From: Nostoc sp. S4
GTDB lineage: Bacteria > Cyanobacteriota > Cyanobacteriia > Cyanobacteriales > Nostocaceae
Assembly: GCA_029379225.1 (NCBI GenBank)
Contig: JAQYWR010000011.1
Location: forward strand, 62,001 to 126,000
Length of the DNA: 64,000 nucleotides
Direction: 5' to 3'
Positions 52,545-62,226 of the stretch are shown here, piece after piece. Position 1 is the stretch's first letter. Every line of letters begins with the position of its first letter. The notes under the pieces were generated by a model that had not been told where the DNA came from, made no database searches, and worked only from the letters and a program-made list of their open reading frames with translations. The position numbers were made by a program, and so were the translations under genes.

Positions 52545-53525
52545 ATGAATGGTATTTGTACCCTTGGTAATGATTATGTTTTCGACCAACTGGTGGCTTT
52601 GCTTAACAGTATCGAGCTGATATTAGGCAAAGAAACTCCAGTTTGTATCTATCCTTTTGACGACCAAACACAACGAATTGCTGAGGAAATAGCTCAGCGT
52701 CCTAATGTATTTATTTACGATAATCAAGAATCAATCAATCGCTGGGATCAATTTATGTTCTCAGCAGCCCCAGAACGATTGAATCGCAGCAAATTCCGTC
52801 TTTATGGCGCTCACCGTCGTTTTTGTGCTTTTGATGGTCCCTTTGATAAATTTATTTATTTAGATGCAGACACTTTGGTGATGAATTCACTAACATCGGT
52901 GTTTGAAAAGCTAGATACTCATGATTTTGTTGTTTACGATTTCCAATTTAAAGACGTTAGTAAAATCTATAATATTAATTCTCCAAAATTATTAGAAATT
53001 TTTGAGCAAAAGCGTATTGATTCCGAAATATTTTGTTCGGGTTTTTATGGTTCAAAACAAGGAATATTTAACTCAGAACAACGGGATTGGTTGATATCAA
53101 ATTTAAAAAACGGGGAAGGAGAAGTTTTATATGAAGGTGCTGGCGAACAACCGCTGATTAACTACATGGTCATGAGGTCTAATCTTCCTATTTATAACTT
53201 TGCTAGGGAACTACCAGATAATCTCAAAACCGGGTGTTCTGCGACATCAAGACACTTTCAAGAACAAGAACATATTTTATACGATAAAGGAAATCGTCTA
53301 ACTTACCTGCATTACATTGGTATTCCTCCCCATATCAATCAAGCAGTCTGTGCTGGAGAAAATATCGAGTTTCCCTATCGAGATTTATTTCTCTACTATC
53401 GTTATTTGCACGAACCAGAAAAGCGTCCAGTATTTATCAACCCTCCAAAGAATTATAATGATTCTCCCACACCAAATTTACTCACAAGAGCTTTGCGAAA
53501 ATTAAAGTTAATTAATCAAGGATAA
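52545..53525 (+). CDS. GT-A paralogue 1 (Npun_R2821/R2822-like)
   Basis: The 326-residue protein starts MNGICTLGNDYVFDQLVALLNS and carries a DxD motif in FIYLDADTLVMNSL, with NYMVMRSNLPIYNFA and a C-terminal LHYIGIPPHINQAV. From memory it belongs to a cyanobacterial family named after N. punctiforme Npun_R2821/R2822, with a GT-A fold. It is the first of three tandem paralogues spaced 6, 3 and 16 bp apart, so they are one transcript. Which sugar is moved is unknown. Confidence 0.78.
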   Translation: MNGICTLGNDYVFDQLVALLNSIELILGKETPVCIYPFDDQTQRIAEEIAQRPNVFIYDNQESINRWDQFMFSAAPERLNRSKFRLYGAHRRFCAFDGPFDKFIYLDADTLVMNSLTSVFEKLDTHDFVVYDFQFKDVSKIYNINSPKLLEIFEQKRIDSEIFCSGFYGSKQGIFNSEQRDWLISNLKNGEGEVLYEGAGEQPLINYMVMRSNLPIYNFARELPDNLKTGCSATSRHFQEQEHILYDKGNRLTYLHYIGIPPHINQAVCAGENIEFPYRDLFLYYRYLHEPEKRPVFINPPKNYNDSPTPNLLTRALRKLKLINQG

Positions 53526-53528
53526 TTT

Positions 53529-54419
53529 ATGAGCAGGGGAATTTATATTGTTGCTAATGACCGAGTGATCGATAATGCGATCGCCTTACTCAATAGTATT
53601 CGCTACTATGACTCAGAAGTAACCGTTTATCTCATACCATTTAATGAAAATTATCACAAGGTAGCAGAACAACTTGCTACCTTACACAATGTACAAATTT
53701 TTCCAGATTTAGAATTTATTGATAAATTTACCAAACGCATCGGTGAAATTTTTGATAGAGATTTCCTCGCCTTACCCAATAAAATGCGTAAACTAGTGGC
53801 GTGGTTTGGCCCTTTAGATGAGTTTATTTATATTGATACTGATATTGTCGTTTTTGAAAAAATTGCTGATAATTTAGACAAACTTGCAGAAGTTGATTTC
53901 TTCTGTTGTGATTATCATCATGCTAATGACAAGCTACGAAATATTTTTTCTCCGTTAATAAAAGAACAGCAAATATTTTCAGATGTACAGCTTGAAGATG
54001 TTTTCAACAGCGGTTTTTGGGCTTCCAAAAAAGGAACTATTACCGAACAACAGATGGATGAAACTTTGCGCGAATGTGCTGCTCATCGGGAATATTTTGA
54101 TTTTTCCGAAGGAGTAACAGATCAACCAATTCTCAATTATTTAGTTCTCAAACTGATTGCTAAACGCGCTAATCTCGTCAAAATCCCTGGAGGAGGACCT
54201 GGTAGTTGGGCGGGTTCGCGAAACTTCCAACAGCAAGACTACGCCTTATATGACCGAGGACAACGACTGAAATATCTCCATTGGGCTGGTACACGGATTA
54301 AAACTGGTAGCCCCTATTGGGAATTGTGGGAACACTATCGCTATCTTCATGAGGGTAAATTTGCCTTTATTCCCAAACTGACTCGGCGTTTATTTCCCTT
54401 TGTTGTTGCCCGCATTTAA
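53529..54419 (+). CDS. GT-A paralogue 2 (Npun_R2821/R2822-like)
   Basis: This 296-residue member starts MSRGIYIVANDRVIDNAIAL and has DxD in FIYIDTDIVVFEKI, then GFWASKKGTITEQQMDETLR, DQPILNYLVLKL and LKYLHWAGTR. It is the most divergent and the shortest of the three paralogues: the loop before the DxD and the C-terminal loop are shorter. It starts 3 bp after paralogue 1 and ends 16 bp before paralogue 3. Family assignment is by the shared layout, not by search. Confidence 0.78.
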   Translation: MSRGIYIVANDRVIDNAIALLNSIRYYDSEVTVYLIPFNENYHKVAEQLATLHNVQIFPDLEFIDKFTKRIGEIFDRDFLALPNKMRKLVAWFGPLDEFIYIDTDIVVFEKIADNLDKLAEVDFFCCDYHHANDKLRNIFSPLIKEQQIFSDVQLEDVFNSGFWASKKGTITEQQMDETLRECAAHREYFDFSEGVTDQPILNYLVLKLIAKRANLVKIPGGGPGSWAGSRNFQQQDYALYDRGQRLKYLHWAGTRIKTGSPYWELWEHYRYLHEGKFAFIPKLTRRLFPFVVARI

Positions 54420-54435
54420 TATTAGGAGTATTCCC

Positions 54436-55470
54436 ATGATTGATGGTATTTATATCCTGGCAAATGATGTTGTTTACGACCAATTAATTGCATTGCTTAA
54501 TAGCATAGAAGCTAATGCTGGTAGAAAAATTCCTATTTGTATCCTTCCATATAACGATCGCCTAGACAAGGTAAAAGCAGAAATAGCATCTAGAGATAAT
54601 CTCAGCTTATTTGAAGACTCTAATGCGATAGCTTATTGGGATAATTTTGCTACCCAGATATGGAAAAATTACCCCAGAGCGCAAAAAACTTGGCGAGAGT
54701 GGGGTTTTCCAGAACTCTATGAGTTACCCATGCACCGCAAATTTTGTGCTATTGATGGCCCCTTTGATAGATTCATTTATTTTGATGCCGATACCTTGTT
54801 AATGGGGCCAGTAGATTATGTATATGAAAAATTAGATACTTGTGATTGGGTCGTTAACGATTTTCAGTATAAATCAGAATTAAAATTTATTTTTGATGGC
54901 TCTCAAGAGCATATACAGCAAGTTTTCAATACAGACAATATCCAGTCTAAAATATTTTGTGCTGGTTGGTTTGCCACCAAGAAAAATGTTTTTTCCTCAG
55001 CTATCAGAGCCGACTTATTCGATAAATTAAAATCAGGTGAAGCCGATGTTATGGCTTTTTTAGCACCTGACCAATCTTTATTTAACTACATGGTATTGAG
55101 AAGCGGCATTTCATATTATAACTTTGCTTGTCATAACTGCGAACAGGCAACTGGTAATCACTGGAGTTCTCAATTTGATGTAGTGGATAATATTCTATAC
55201 GACCAAGGGCGCAGATTGACATACTTACATTATATGAGTATATCTTCATCAGCTTTTGTGCGGCTTTGTGGGGGTGAAGATGTTGATATTCCTTACCGCG
55301 ATGTTTTCTTACATTATCGCTACTTAAAATCGCCGGAAAAACGCCCCCAAACCTTTACACGCCCAAGCCAGTTAACACTTTTGCAAAAATCTACTAGCAA
55401 GTTTATTCAACAAAGAATCAACAATTTTAAGCTAAACTACCGCAATTTCAAAGATAAAATTACTCGGTAA
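54436..55470 (+). CDS. GT-A paralogue 3 (Npun_R2821/R2822-like)
   Basis: The 344-residue protein starts MIDGIYILANDVVYDQLIAL, very like paralogue 1, and has DxD in FIYFDADTLLMGPVDYVYEKL, MHRKFCAIDGPFDRF, and a C-terminal LTYLHYMSISSS loop. I chose the ATG at 54436 because taggag sits 6-9 bases before it; the longer frame from 54400 overlaps paralogue 2. It is probably the last gene of the operon, since the next gene is convergent. Confidence 0.8.
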   Translation: MIDGIYILANDVVYDQLIALLNSIEANAGRKIPICILPYNDRLDKVKAEIASRDNLSLFEDSNAIAYWDNFATQIWKNYPRAQKTWREWGFPELYELPMHRKFCAIDGPFDRFIYFDADTLLMGPVDYVYEKLDTCDWVVNDFQYKSELKFIFDGSQEHIQQVFNTDNIQSKIFCAGWFATKKNVFSSAIRADLFDKLKSGEADVMAFLAPDQSLFNYMVLRSGISYYNFACHNCEQATGNHWSSQFDVVDNILYDQGRRLTYLHYMSISSSAFVRLCGGEDVDIPYRDVFLHYRYLKSPEKRPQTFTRPSQLTLLQKSTSKFIQQRINNFKLNYRNFKDKITR

Positions 55471-55540
55471 AAGGGGTTGGAGATTGAGTACTGAGAAAAT
55501 ATTCCTAAATATTTATCTCCTAGTTCCCAGTCCCCACTCT

Positions 55541-56425
55541 TTATCTGTAATAAAAATCGAAATTACTCAAGGTTGCAAGTCTTAAGCGCAGCGAACGATA
55601 GTAATAGCCGATAGTTTTATCTAGTCTAGATGCTACCTTTTGGAAAATTGAACGCTTGGGGAATTCAATTGCTTCATGTTGTTGAAAATATATCAAACTT
55701 TCTTCTGGATTTGCTTGTCCTTTTTTAATTTTTTGTCGTTCCACCCAATCTTTAAAATAAACAATATCCTCCATAGCATCCCATCTAACTGCTAATCCTG
55801 CTTTAGCAGCAGCTAATCCTATTGCATAACCTATAGCACAAGTAAAACCGTTTAATTCACAATAATATGCAATGGTTTCCCAGTGCTTGAGAAATTCGAT
55901 TTCGCGCCCATCTTGCCTTGTAACTGCAAATAAAACTTCCATTACAAACTGGGTATTATTATCTTCTAAATTTAAATCCAGTTTTTGTGCTAGCTTGTTA
56001 ACAATTTCCAAGTCTCTAATTCTTTTTGGTTTATGCAAGTCATTGACTGAACCAATGTAAGCTTGATTATGTTTGACAATACTGGCACAACTTCTGGCTG
56101 TAATTCCAGGAAGAAATTTGAGATTTGGTGCTACTTTATCCAAGATTCGCATATCTACATCAACAAAAATGCCGGTATGAAATAGCGATAATGCTTTGGC
56201 AATCACAAATCTTTTATCGTGGTAACAACCAATGCTTTGTTGTTGATGTGGGAAGGCTAAAACATGAGAATATTTACTAAATTCCTGTGGCTTATCTGTT
56301 AAAATTACAAACTTGGTTCCAGGTGAATATTTTTCAATATCTTCAGCTAATAAAAAAGCATGAGAGCGATATCTCTCACCCAAGGCTAAGGTGCAAAAGC
56401 AGAAATCTTTTTCTTCTTGAGTCAT
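55541..56425 (-). CDS. Uncharacterised GT-A-like protein
   Basis: The 294-residue protein has a DxD-like motif in IFVDVDMRILDKVAP (about residue 90) and an N-terminal strand-helix order (CFCTLALGERYRSHAFLLAE, YSPGTKFVILTDKP) as in GT-A glycosyltransferases. I do not recognise a specific family. It is convergent with the glycosyltransferase operon and is followed by nothing on its own strand within 70 bp. A GCAAAT-type hairpin at 56590-56614 separates it from the next upstream gene. Confidence 0.65.
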   Translation of the reverse strand: MTQEEKDFCFCTLALGERYRSHAFLLAEDIEKYSPGTKFVILTDKPQEFSKYSHVLAFPHQQQSIGCYHDKRFVIAKALSLFHTGIFVDVDMRILDKVAPNLKFLPGITARSCASIVKHNQAYIGSVNDLHKPKRIRDLEIVNKLAQKLDLNLEDNNTQFVMEVLFAVTRQDGREIEFLKHWETIAYYCELNGFTCAIGYAIGLAAAKAGLAVRWDAMEDIVYFKDWVERQKIKKGQANPEESLIYFQQHEAIEFPKRSIFQKVASRLDKTIGYYYRSLRLRLATLSNFDFYYR

Positions 56426-56589
56426 AGTTTATGAAACTCCTTTGGAAAAAATAAAAATTTGCTCGAAAAATTGGTACAATCCTAAGTGTTCTGATTATCC
56501 GGACACCAGAGATACTAGAGTACTAGTACGTAATTGTAACGTAATCAAATCTGGAAATTTGTAAAATTTTAGTAAAAGCTAAGTATAAA

Positions 56590-56614
56590 CCGCCAGCAAA
56601 TAATTTGCTGACGG
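56590..56614 (-). terminator. Hairpin downstream of the membrane protein/UbiB pair
   Basis: ccgccagcaaat and atttgctgacgg form an 11-12 bp stem with one mismatch around a single A, about 45 bp after the membrane-protein stop. On the minus strand it is followed by tttatactt, a weak U-rich run. Confidence 0.6.
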
Positions 56615-56657
56615 TGAAGATTTAGGTTGATTTAAATATTACTGGAGTATCATACTT

Positions 56658-57032
56658 CTAAGAAAAAGAATCTAAATCTAAAGATTGCATTCCTTCGCGT
56701 TCGACAAACGTGAGCATACTTCCTAACTGCAACCATACTAATAAACAAGTCAGCAGACTTATTGGTAAACCAACTGCTAATGCTAGTAAAGAGGGAAAAC
56801 CAAATATTTCTAAGCCTGAAGACATAAATAAACAAATACCAGCAGTGATGCCAAGAAATGGCACAACTAATTGTTTCAATGGAGAAGGCGGTTTATTATT
56901 TTCTGTAGGCTCGCTCGACCATTTTTGTACAATTACTTTTAAAGTCCCAGATAAGGCAATACCAGACGTTAAGGCTGTGAGAAAGCCTACAAGTAACAGA
57001 AAATAAGGTGGTTGCAAGGGGAAATAGTACAT
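56658..57032 (-). CDS. Small conserved membrane protein next to UbiB-like kinase
   Basis: The 124-residue protein has three to four hydrophobic helices: about residues 8-30 (FLLLVGFLTALTSGIALSG), 51-70 (LVVPFLGITAGICLFMSSG) and 78-105 (LLALAVGLPISLLTCLLVWL). A basic/acidic loop with KWSSEPTENNK lies between the first two. I do not recognise the family; similar short membrane proteins occur in cyanobacteria. It starts 29 bp after the UbiB-like gene, so they are probably co-transcribed. Confidence 0.7.
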   Translation of the reverse strand: MYYFPLQPPYFLLLVGFLTALTSGIALSGTLKVIVQKWSSEPTENNKPPSPLKQLVVPFLGITAGICLFMSSGLEIFGFPSLLALAVGLPISLLTCLLVWLQLGSMLTFVEREGMQSLDLDSFS

Positions 57033-57061
57033 GGAAACTCGTGATTGATATTAAAGATTTT

Positions 57062-58783
57062 TTAGTTTTTATTTGCTGACTGCTTTGAAAAAGACCCAAG
57101 GAATGCAGCTTTTGGTAAAATCGCACCTGCGCCTTCTCTGGATAATTCTGTTAAAATACCGATCGCTACATTGAATAAACGATCCGGTTTTAAGTCATTT
57201 TTAACCAGGTTCCACAGGCGTTGGACTTCTTCGGTGTGCAACCGGTCGTCTTCTGTAAGAGCAAGCACGACTTGTCGCCGGAGAAACTTGCCTTCATCGG
57301 AGATTAAATATTGGAACCCCATTTGTGCTGTGGGTACAACATCAAAGTTCCCATCAGTACGAGCGATCGCAATTAAATTTTCTAACCGCTGCCACTGGAA
57401 TTTACCATCTTTAAATAGCACGTTCAATAATCGTCGCCGCAATTCGGGTGATTCTCCCGTCAGCAATCGCCGTGCTATATATGGATAACCTACCTCGACA
57501 ATTTTAAAATTCGGGTTGAGGCTCAGGGCAATACCTTCTTGAGTCACCAAGGAACGAATAATCAAAGCAAACTTCGACGGAACTCGGAAAGGATATTCAT
57601 ACATCAGTTCCGAAAATTCATCGGTGATAGTTTTGAAGTTAAAATCCCCGACGTTTTTACCGATGGCGTTTCCCAACACCGCTTCTAATGCGGGTACAAT
57701 TGGGCAAATATTTGTGTCTGGAGTCAGAAACCCCAATTTGACAAAGTCTTCGGCTAAATCGTTGTAGTCTTTATTCACCAAATGCACTAGTGCGTCTACT
57801 AGCGTTTCTTTGGTGGTTTGTTCTAACTGATCCATCATCCCAAAGTCTATGTAAGCCATGCGACCATCGGGCATAGCAAACAAGTTACCAGGATGGGGGT
57901 CTGCATGGAAGAAGCCGTGTTCTAACAACTGTTGCAAACCTGAAGTTACACCAATTTGGATGATGGCTTCTGGATCTAAACCTGCTTCCCGGATGCGTTG
58001 AGTGTCTGTGAGCTTGAAGCCGTTAATCCATTCCAAAGTTAAAACGTGGGTATTGGTATAACGCCAATAAATCCCTGGAACTTTTACTTGGGGGTCGTTG
58101 TGGAAGTTGCTAGCAAATTTTTCGGCGTTGCGGCCTTCATTAATATAGTCAATTTCTTCAAATAACTTGGTGCCAAACTCGTCCACAATTAAAGTCAGGT
58201 CGTGACCGAGATTCAGGGGTAACCAAGGAGCTAGCCAACTCGCCGCCCAGCGCATCAAATATAAGTCGCATGTCAGAATCGGGCGTAAGTTGGGGCGTTG
58301 TACCTTGACTGCGACTTCTTCCCCAGTGACTAAACGACCACGGTATACTTGACCCAAGCTAGCAGCAGCTACCGGATTGGGTGAGAGTTCGCTAAAACTG
58401 TCGTGAATCGGGCGGTCGAGTTCAGTTTCGATAATTCGGTAAGCGATCGCATTATCGAATGGTGGTAACTGGTCTTGCAACTTCACCAGTTCTTCTAAAA
58501 AATCTTTGCGTATCAGGTCTGGTCTGGTGGAGAGGGCTTGACCAACTTTAATAAAAGTAGGACCTAGACCTGTGAGCAGTTTTCGCAACTGGATGGCTCG
58601 TTTTAATTTGTTCTGCTCAACTTTATCTTGCCATTCATCCAACTTGATATTAAGTAGAAATCCTGCAAAAGACCAGATAATTCTCAGCAATCGTCCCCAG
58701 GCTACCCAAGGACGGTAACGATAGTAGCGAGCGATCGCCTCTGGATTGTAGCGTTTTAGTTGAGCAGGTTGATACTGACCCAC
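57062..58783 (-). CDS. AarF/UbiB/ABC1 family atypical kinase
   Basis: The 573-residue protein carries the ABC1/UbiB signature: FIKVGQALSTRPD (KxGQ), LPPFD, AAASLGQVYRG (Ala-rich loop in place of the usual Gly-rich loop), VKVQRPN (VAVK lysine), FHADPHPGN (catalytic) and YIDFGMMD (metal-binding DFG). Family members act in plastoquinone or tocopherol metabolism and in stabilising photosynthetic membranes. I chose GTG at 58783 (MGQYQPAQLKRYNPEAIARYY) because relatives begin there; a TTG at 58846 would add 21 residues. A small membrane protein follows 29 bp downstream. Confidence 0.9.
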   Translation of the reverse strand: MGQYQPAQLKRYNPEAIARYYRYRPWVAWGRLLRIIWSFAGFLLNIKLDEWQDKVEQNKLKRAIQLRKLLTGLGPTFIKVGQALSTRPDLIRKDFLEELVKLQDQLPPFDNAIAYRIIETELDRPIHDSFSELSPNPVAAASLGQVYRGRLVTGEEVAVKVQRPNLRPILTCDLYLMRWAASWLAPWLPLNLGHDLTLIVDEFGTKLFEEIDYINEGRNAEKFASNFHNDPQVKVPGIYWRYTNTHVLTLEWINGFKLTDTQRIREAGLDPEAIIQIGVTSGLQQLLEHGFFHADPHPGNLFAMPDGRMAYIDFGMMDQLEQTTKETLVDALVHLVNKDYNDLAEDFVKLGFLTPDTNICPIVPALEAVLGNAIGKNVGDFNFKTITDEFSELMYEYPFRVPSKFALIIRSLVTQEGIALSLNPNFKIVEVGYPYIARRLLTGESPELRRRLLNVLFKDGKFQWQRLENLIAIARTDGNFDVVPTAQMGFQYLISDEGKFLRRQVVLALTEDDRLHTEEVQRLWNLVKNDLKPDRLFNVAIGILTELSREGAGAILPKAAFLGSFSKQSANKN

Positions 58784-59312
58784 GCCTTTATTTGCCTCTT
58801 CAACTCGGAAATTTACACTTTTGTTGCTTTTTCTCCCGACCCACAAATTACTTGCATGTACAGGATAGCGGTAGTCTTCGATCTAAAACAATTAGAACTT
58901 TACCCTTTTGGGATATCGTTCGAGGCAAATTTAGCCTGTGTTACTGCTTAGATTTGTTTATCTTTTTCTTAATTATACTTTATAAAACTACAACTACTTG
59001 AGCAGCTCTTTGATAATTTTATCTTTTCTTAACTAATTTTTATATAATTCCATATAAAAAATTAAATAACAAAATTATAAACTTGTAACCATATATACTT
59101 TAATCAGCATATACTAACAGTACTATTACTGAAGATAATTCGTTCGCTAGTCATAATTTATCTTGGTTTAGCATAATTTCCAACCAGACAAAGTAAATCC
59201 AGAGTTTGATTTTTTTAGATTATGATACCAATTTACTTGTCAGTTGGATAATTTATTAATTCCTACTTCCCACTTCCCCAAACTGAAAGTTACAGTAAGA
59301 CGTGTAGAGATT
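58784..59312. other. AT-rich spacer upstream of the UbiB-like gene
   Basis: The 529-bp region contains the UbiB-like promoter area and faces the end of the flippase gene. It is highly AT-rich with no gene-like frame. A gataccaatt motif near 59221 resembles one end of the element noted at 12411. Confidence 0.45.
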
Positions 59313-60878
59313 TTAAAATTCAGACAGCCTCAGCCAAGCTTTTAGCTTTCCCTGAATACTTTTACGATGATGGTCTTGTAAAACACTCATCCACACTGAA
59401 GTTGATAAAACAGTGCCACAAATTACTGCACTAATGGCAATTACAGCCCATTCTGAAGTTATTCCTAGTAGAAACAGACTTTTCTTGGCTAACCAAGATA
59501 AGCTCAAACAGCAGACTAAGACGATAGCCCACAAACCGACTACCTGATGTAAATAGATGCCAAAGTTGAGGCGCAAACGTACTATTGGTCTGTAGACTGC
59601 ATACCAATTATTTGTTAGCATCTGTGCCAACATTGTTGCCATTGCTACCCCAACTAATCCCAGAGGTTTAATCAAAACCCATGTAAATACTAAATTCAGA
59701 ATACCTGAAGTTAAAGACCAAGGTGCATACTTTTCATCTTCCGTGGCTCGCGAACTTGTTGTCAGAATCACATGTTGTGTTTCTAGGGTGAGGATAATAC
59801 AAAAAATCAACAAGACATCAAAACCGACAAAGTTACCCTTACCCAACCACAATTTGATAAAATCTTCACCTGCCACAATTAAAAATGCAACTCCTGCTGC
59901 CACAATGGACAATCCTATGCGTGCATTACGTAAAGTCATTCGGTGAATTTCTGCTAAATTTCCAGCTTGCCATGCTTGACTAATAAAAACTGCTGAAGAA
60001 CCAGCAAAAGCAATAGCGGCTTGAGAAATATTAGCTATCAAATTATAAGTTGCTTGATAACTGGGAATATTGTGAGAACCCTTAAAAATAGCAATAAAAT
60101 AAGTATCAGTTCGTAAAATTAAAAACGTTCCTAAATCAGTTAACCACCAATATAATGAGGGTTTAAATAGTGCCTTAGCATATTGAATATTCCAATTACC
60201 CTGTAAAAGCAATAAATTAGGAAAACGCCAACGAATAATTGTGATAAATATTAGCCGCTGGATTAAACCAGCAAATACAGAAATTGTTGCCAATGCTAAT
60301 AATCCACCTCCCAACATGACTGCAATCATGTTGCTAAATATAATTAAAAAATAGGTTAATACTGCAATCAGACCATCCCAGCCAACATATCCCATACCCG
60401 CCAATAAGCAGTCAAAGTAAGATAACCAAACTGCGATCGCGTAACCAGCACACATCAATGTCCAAGCCCAAAGTACTTGCTCTTGAGACACTTCATGTAA
60501 CTCAAGTTGGCTGATTAAACCGTAACCAACGACCCACGCTATCAAGAAAACAGCCACAGCCAACCATTGTAAAATTAACCGACCTGTAACTACTAAATCT
60601 CCAATATGTTGCTGAGTCTCATCTGTTAATTCTACTTCTGGATCGAAGCCACTTTTTCCTTTTGCTAAAGCTATATGCCGCGTCAAAGTTGGGGTAATTC
60701 CTAAAGATAGCAACCAGAAAAAAGATTGGCTATTACCTAGTAAATACCATAATCCAAGTTCTTCTTTTCCCATAAACCGGAAAAGAGTAGGGGTTAAAAC
60801 TAAGCCTGAGAGAATTATCGACACTCGACTTAGCCAGGAAACACTCACTGCAAAAGCAATTCGTCGAGAAACTGACAT
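59313..60878 (-). CDS. Polysaccharide flippase (Wzx/MATE-like)
   Basis: The 521-residue protein has 12-14 hydrophobic helices from residue 10 to 500 and the general order of a Wzx-type oligosaccharide flippase: VSWLSRVSIILSGLVLTPTL at the start, FMGKEELGLWYLLGN, and a middle YQATYNLIANISQAAIAFAG. A soluble loop at about 75-90 is Asp/Glu-rich. It would flip lipid-linked sugars across the inner membrane. It is the last gene of a minus-strand group that contains GT2, GT4 and ligase-type genes, so it probably exports their product. Confidence 0.85.
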   Translation of the reverse strand: MSVSRRIAFAVSVSWLSRVSIILSGLVLTPTLFRFMGKEELGLWYLLGNSQSFFWLLSLGITPTLTRHIALAKGKSGFDPEVELTDETQQHIGDLVVTGRLILQWLAVAVFLIAWVVGYGLISQLELHEVSQEQVLWAWTLMCAGYAIAVWLSYFDCLLAGMGYVGWDGLIAVLTYFLIIFSNMIAVMLGGGLLALATISVFAGLIQRLIFITIIRWRFPNLLLLQGNWNIQYAKALFKPSLYWWLTDLGTFLILRTDTYFIAIFKGSHNIPSYQATYNLIANISQAAIAFAGSSAVFISQAWQAGNLAEIHRMTLRNARIGLSIVAAGVAFLIVAGEDFIKLWLGKGNFVGFDVLLIFCIILTLETQHVILTTSSRATEDEKYAPWSLTSGILNLVFTWVLIKPLGLVGVAMATMLAQMLTNNWYAVYRPIVRLRLNFGIYLHQVVGLWAIVLVCCLSLSWLAKKSLFLLGITSEWAVIAISAVICGTVLSTSVWMSVLQDHHRKSIQGKLKAWLRLSEF

Positions 60879-60946
60879 ATAATATAATTCTTGAGATTGA
60901 GATAATGAGAAAATTTGTTAAAGCTAAACTGTGGCAAAAAATAAGA

Positions 60947-61080
60947 TTAAGTAGGCAAAGCTAAAATCGGCGATCGCAATTTACAAGTCAGTCCTTGAAC
61001 TTGAATATAATCTTCGACTCCAAACCACCGGACAATCGTTATTGCTAAAGTTAAAGTTATTTGGTCATTGAGGAAAAATT
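60947..61080 (-). pseudogene. C-terminal remnant of a second GT2 gene
   Basis: Directly after the intact GT2 gene, in another frame, an open stretch reads NDQITLTLAITIVRWFGVED then YIQVQGLTCKLRSPILALPT and a TAA at 60947. It resembles the intact gene's end (LSIAIAIMQWLGFDGFSRVL). It therefore looks like the end of a tandem copy whose body has been deleted. There is no start. Confidence 0.55.
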
Positions 61081-62018
61081 GAGACAATACGACGACGGAA
61101 GGCGTAGATGATTACCAAAACTCTGCTAAAGCCGTCAAATCCCAACCATTGCATAATTGCGATCGCTATACTCAAACGAATGCACCAAGGCGAGTAACGT
61201 AGTTGAGGATAATAAGCGATCGCATTGTTGCGAAAATAAGTTGCGTGTTGGCGATCGCCATTATGTAACGCTTTCCAAGCTAAATAGATACTCGCATAAC
61301 CATAACTACGGTTTTTTAAATACAATAACTCTCTTTGAAGTGATTGGAATAAGTTTTCAATCGTTACTAAATCTTGTTCTAATATCTGCCAGTTTTTTGT
61401 CATATTATTGTTATGCTGTCGATAATAAACTAGAGGTTCTTTAATTACAGCTAAAGGATAATTAGTAGCAATCCGAATCCACATATCCCAATCTTCTGAA
61501 GAGCGTAAATTGCTATTAAATTTACCGACTTTCTGTAAGCAATAAGAACGAACTATTACTGAAGAAGTAACTATTGTATTTTTTTCTAATAATTTTTTTA
61601 GAGCATTACCCTCGGCATTGGATGTTATTATTCTTCCTAAGGAATTTCCTTGGAAATCAATTAACATCATACTTGTATGTAACAAGCCTACTTCTGGATG
61701 ATTTTTTAGATAATGTACTTGTTTTTCTAGTTTTGTTGGCTCCCATAGATCGTCAGCGTCTAAAAATGCGATGTACTTGCCTTTTGCACGCTCAATGCCT
61801 GTGTTGCGTGCTGTAGCTACACCCTGATTTTCTTGTACAATCAATCTCACTCGTGGGTCTGGTAGCTCGCTAGCCCATTGCACAATATTGTCTGTACTAC
61901 CATCATTAATAATTAATACTTCAAAATCAGTGAAAGTTTGAAATAAGATACTTTTTAGAGTTTCTGGTAGATAAGTCATGGCGTTGTAGGCGGGGATGAT
62001 GATAGAAACTTTTGGCAT
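61065..62018 (-). CDS. GT2-family glycosyltransferase
   Basis: The 317-residue enzyme starts MPKVSIIIPAYNAMTYLPET, the standard GT2 opening, and contains FEVLIINDGSTDNIVQW, RNTGIERAKGKYIAFLDADD (the DxD-type metal site) and SSEDWDMWIRIATNYPL. The C-terminal 90 residues are basic and amphipathic, probably membrane-associated. It would transfer a sugar to a lipid-linked acceptor in the glycan cluster. The GT4 gene lies 208 bp upstream. A remnant of a second GT2 copy follows its stop. Confidence 0.9.
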   Translation of the reverse strand: MPKVSIIIPAYNAMTYLPETLKSILFQTFTDFEVLIINDGSTDNIVQWASELPDPRVRLIVQENQGVATARNTGIERAKGKYIAFLDADDLWEPTKLEKQVHYLKNHPEVGLLHTSMMLIDFQGNSLGRIITSNAEGNALKKLLEKNTIVTSSVIVRSYCLQKVGKFNSNLRSSEDWDMWIRIATNYPLAVIKEPLVYYRQHNNNMTKNWQILEQDLVTIENLFQSLQRELLYLKNRSYGYASIYLAWKALHNGDRQHATYFRNNAIAYYPQLRYSPWCIRLSIAIAIMQWLGFDGFSRVLVIIYAFRRRIVSIFPQ

Positions 62019-62226
62019 AAATCATTGTTATAGCTATAATTTATAGTTTTAAATTCTAATTTTGATAATAATTTTACTGAAAATGCAGAGACATATCAAA
62101 GACAATTCAAATAACTATCTTGCATAAAAAATAATTAATTTTAAATAGTTAAAGAAGATTATTTGTACCTTTGTGACTCTGGATGAGCTTTTGATATCCC
62201 CGATGTTGAAGGTGGGATAAGAGTAT

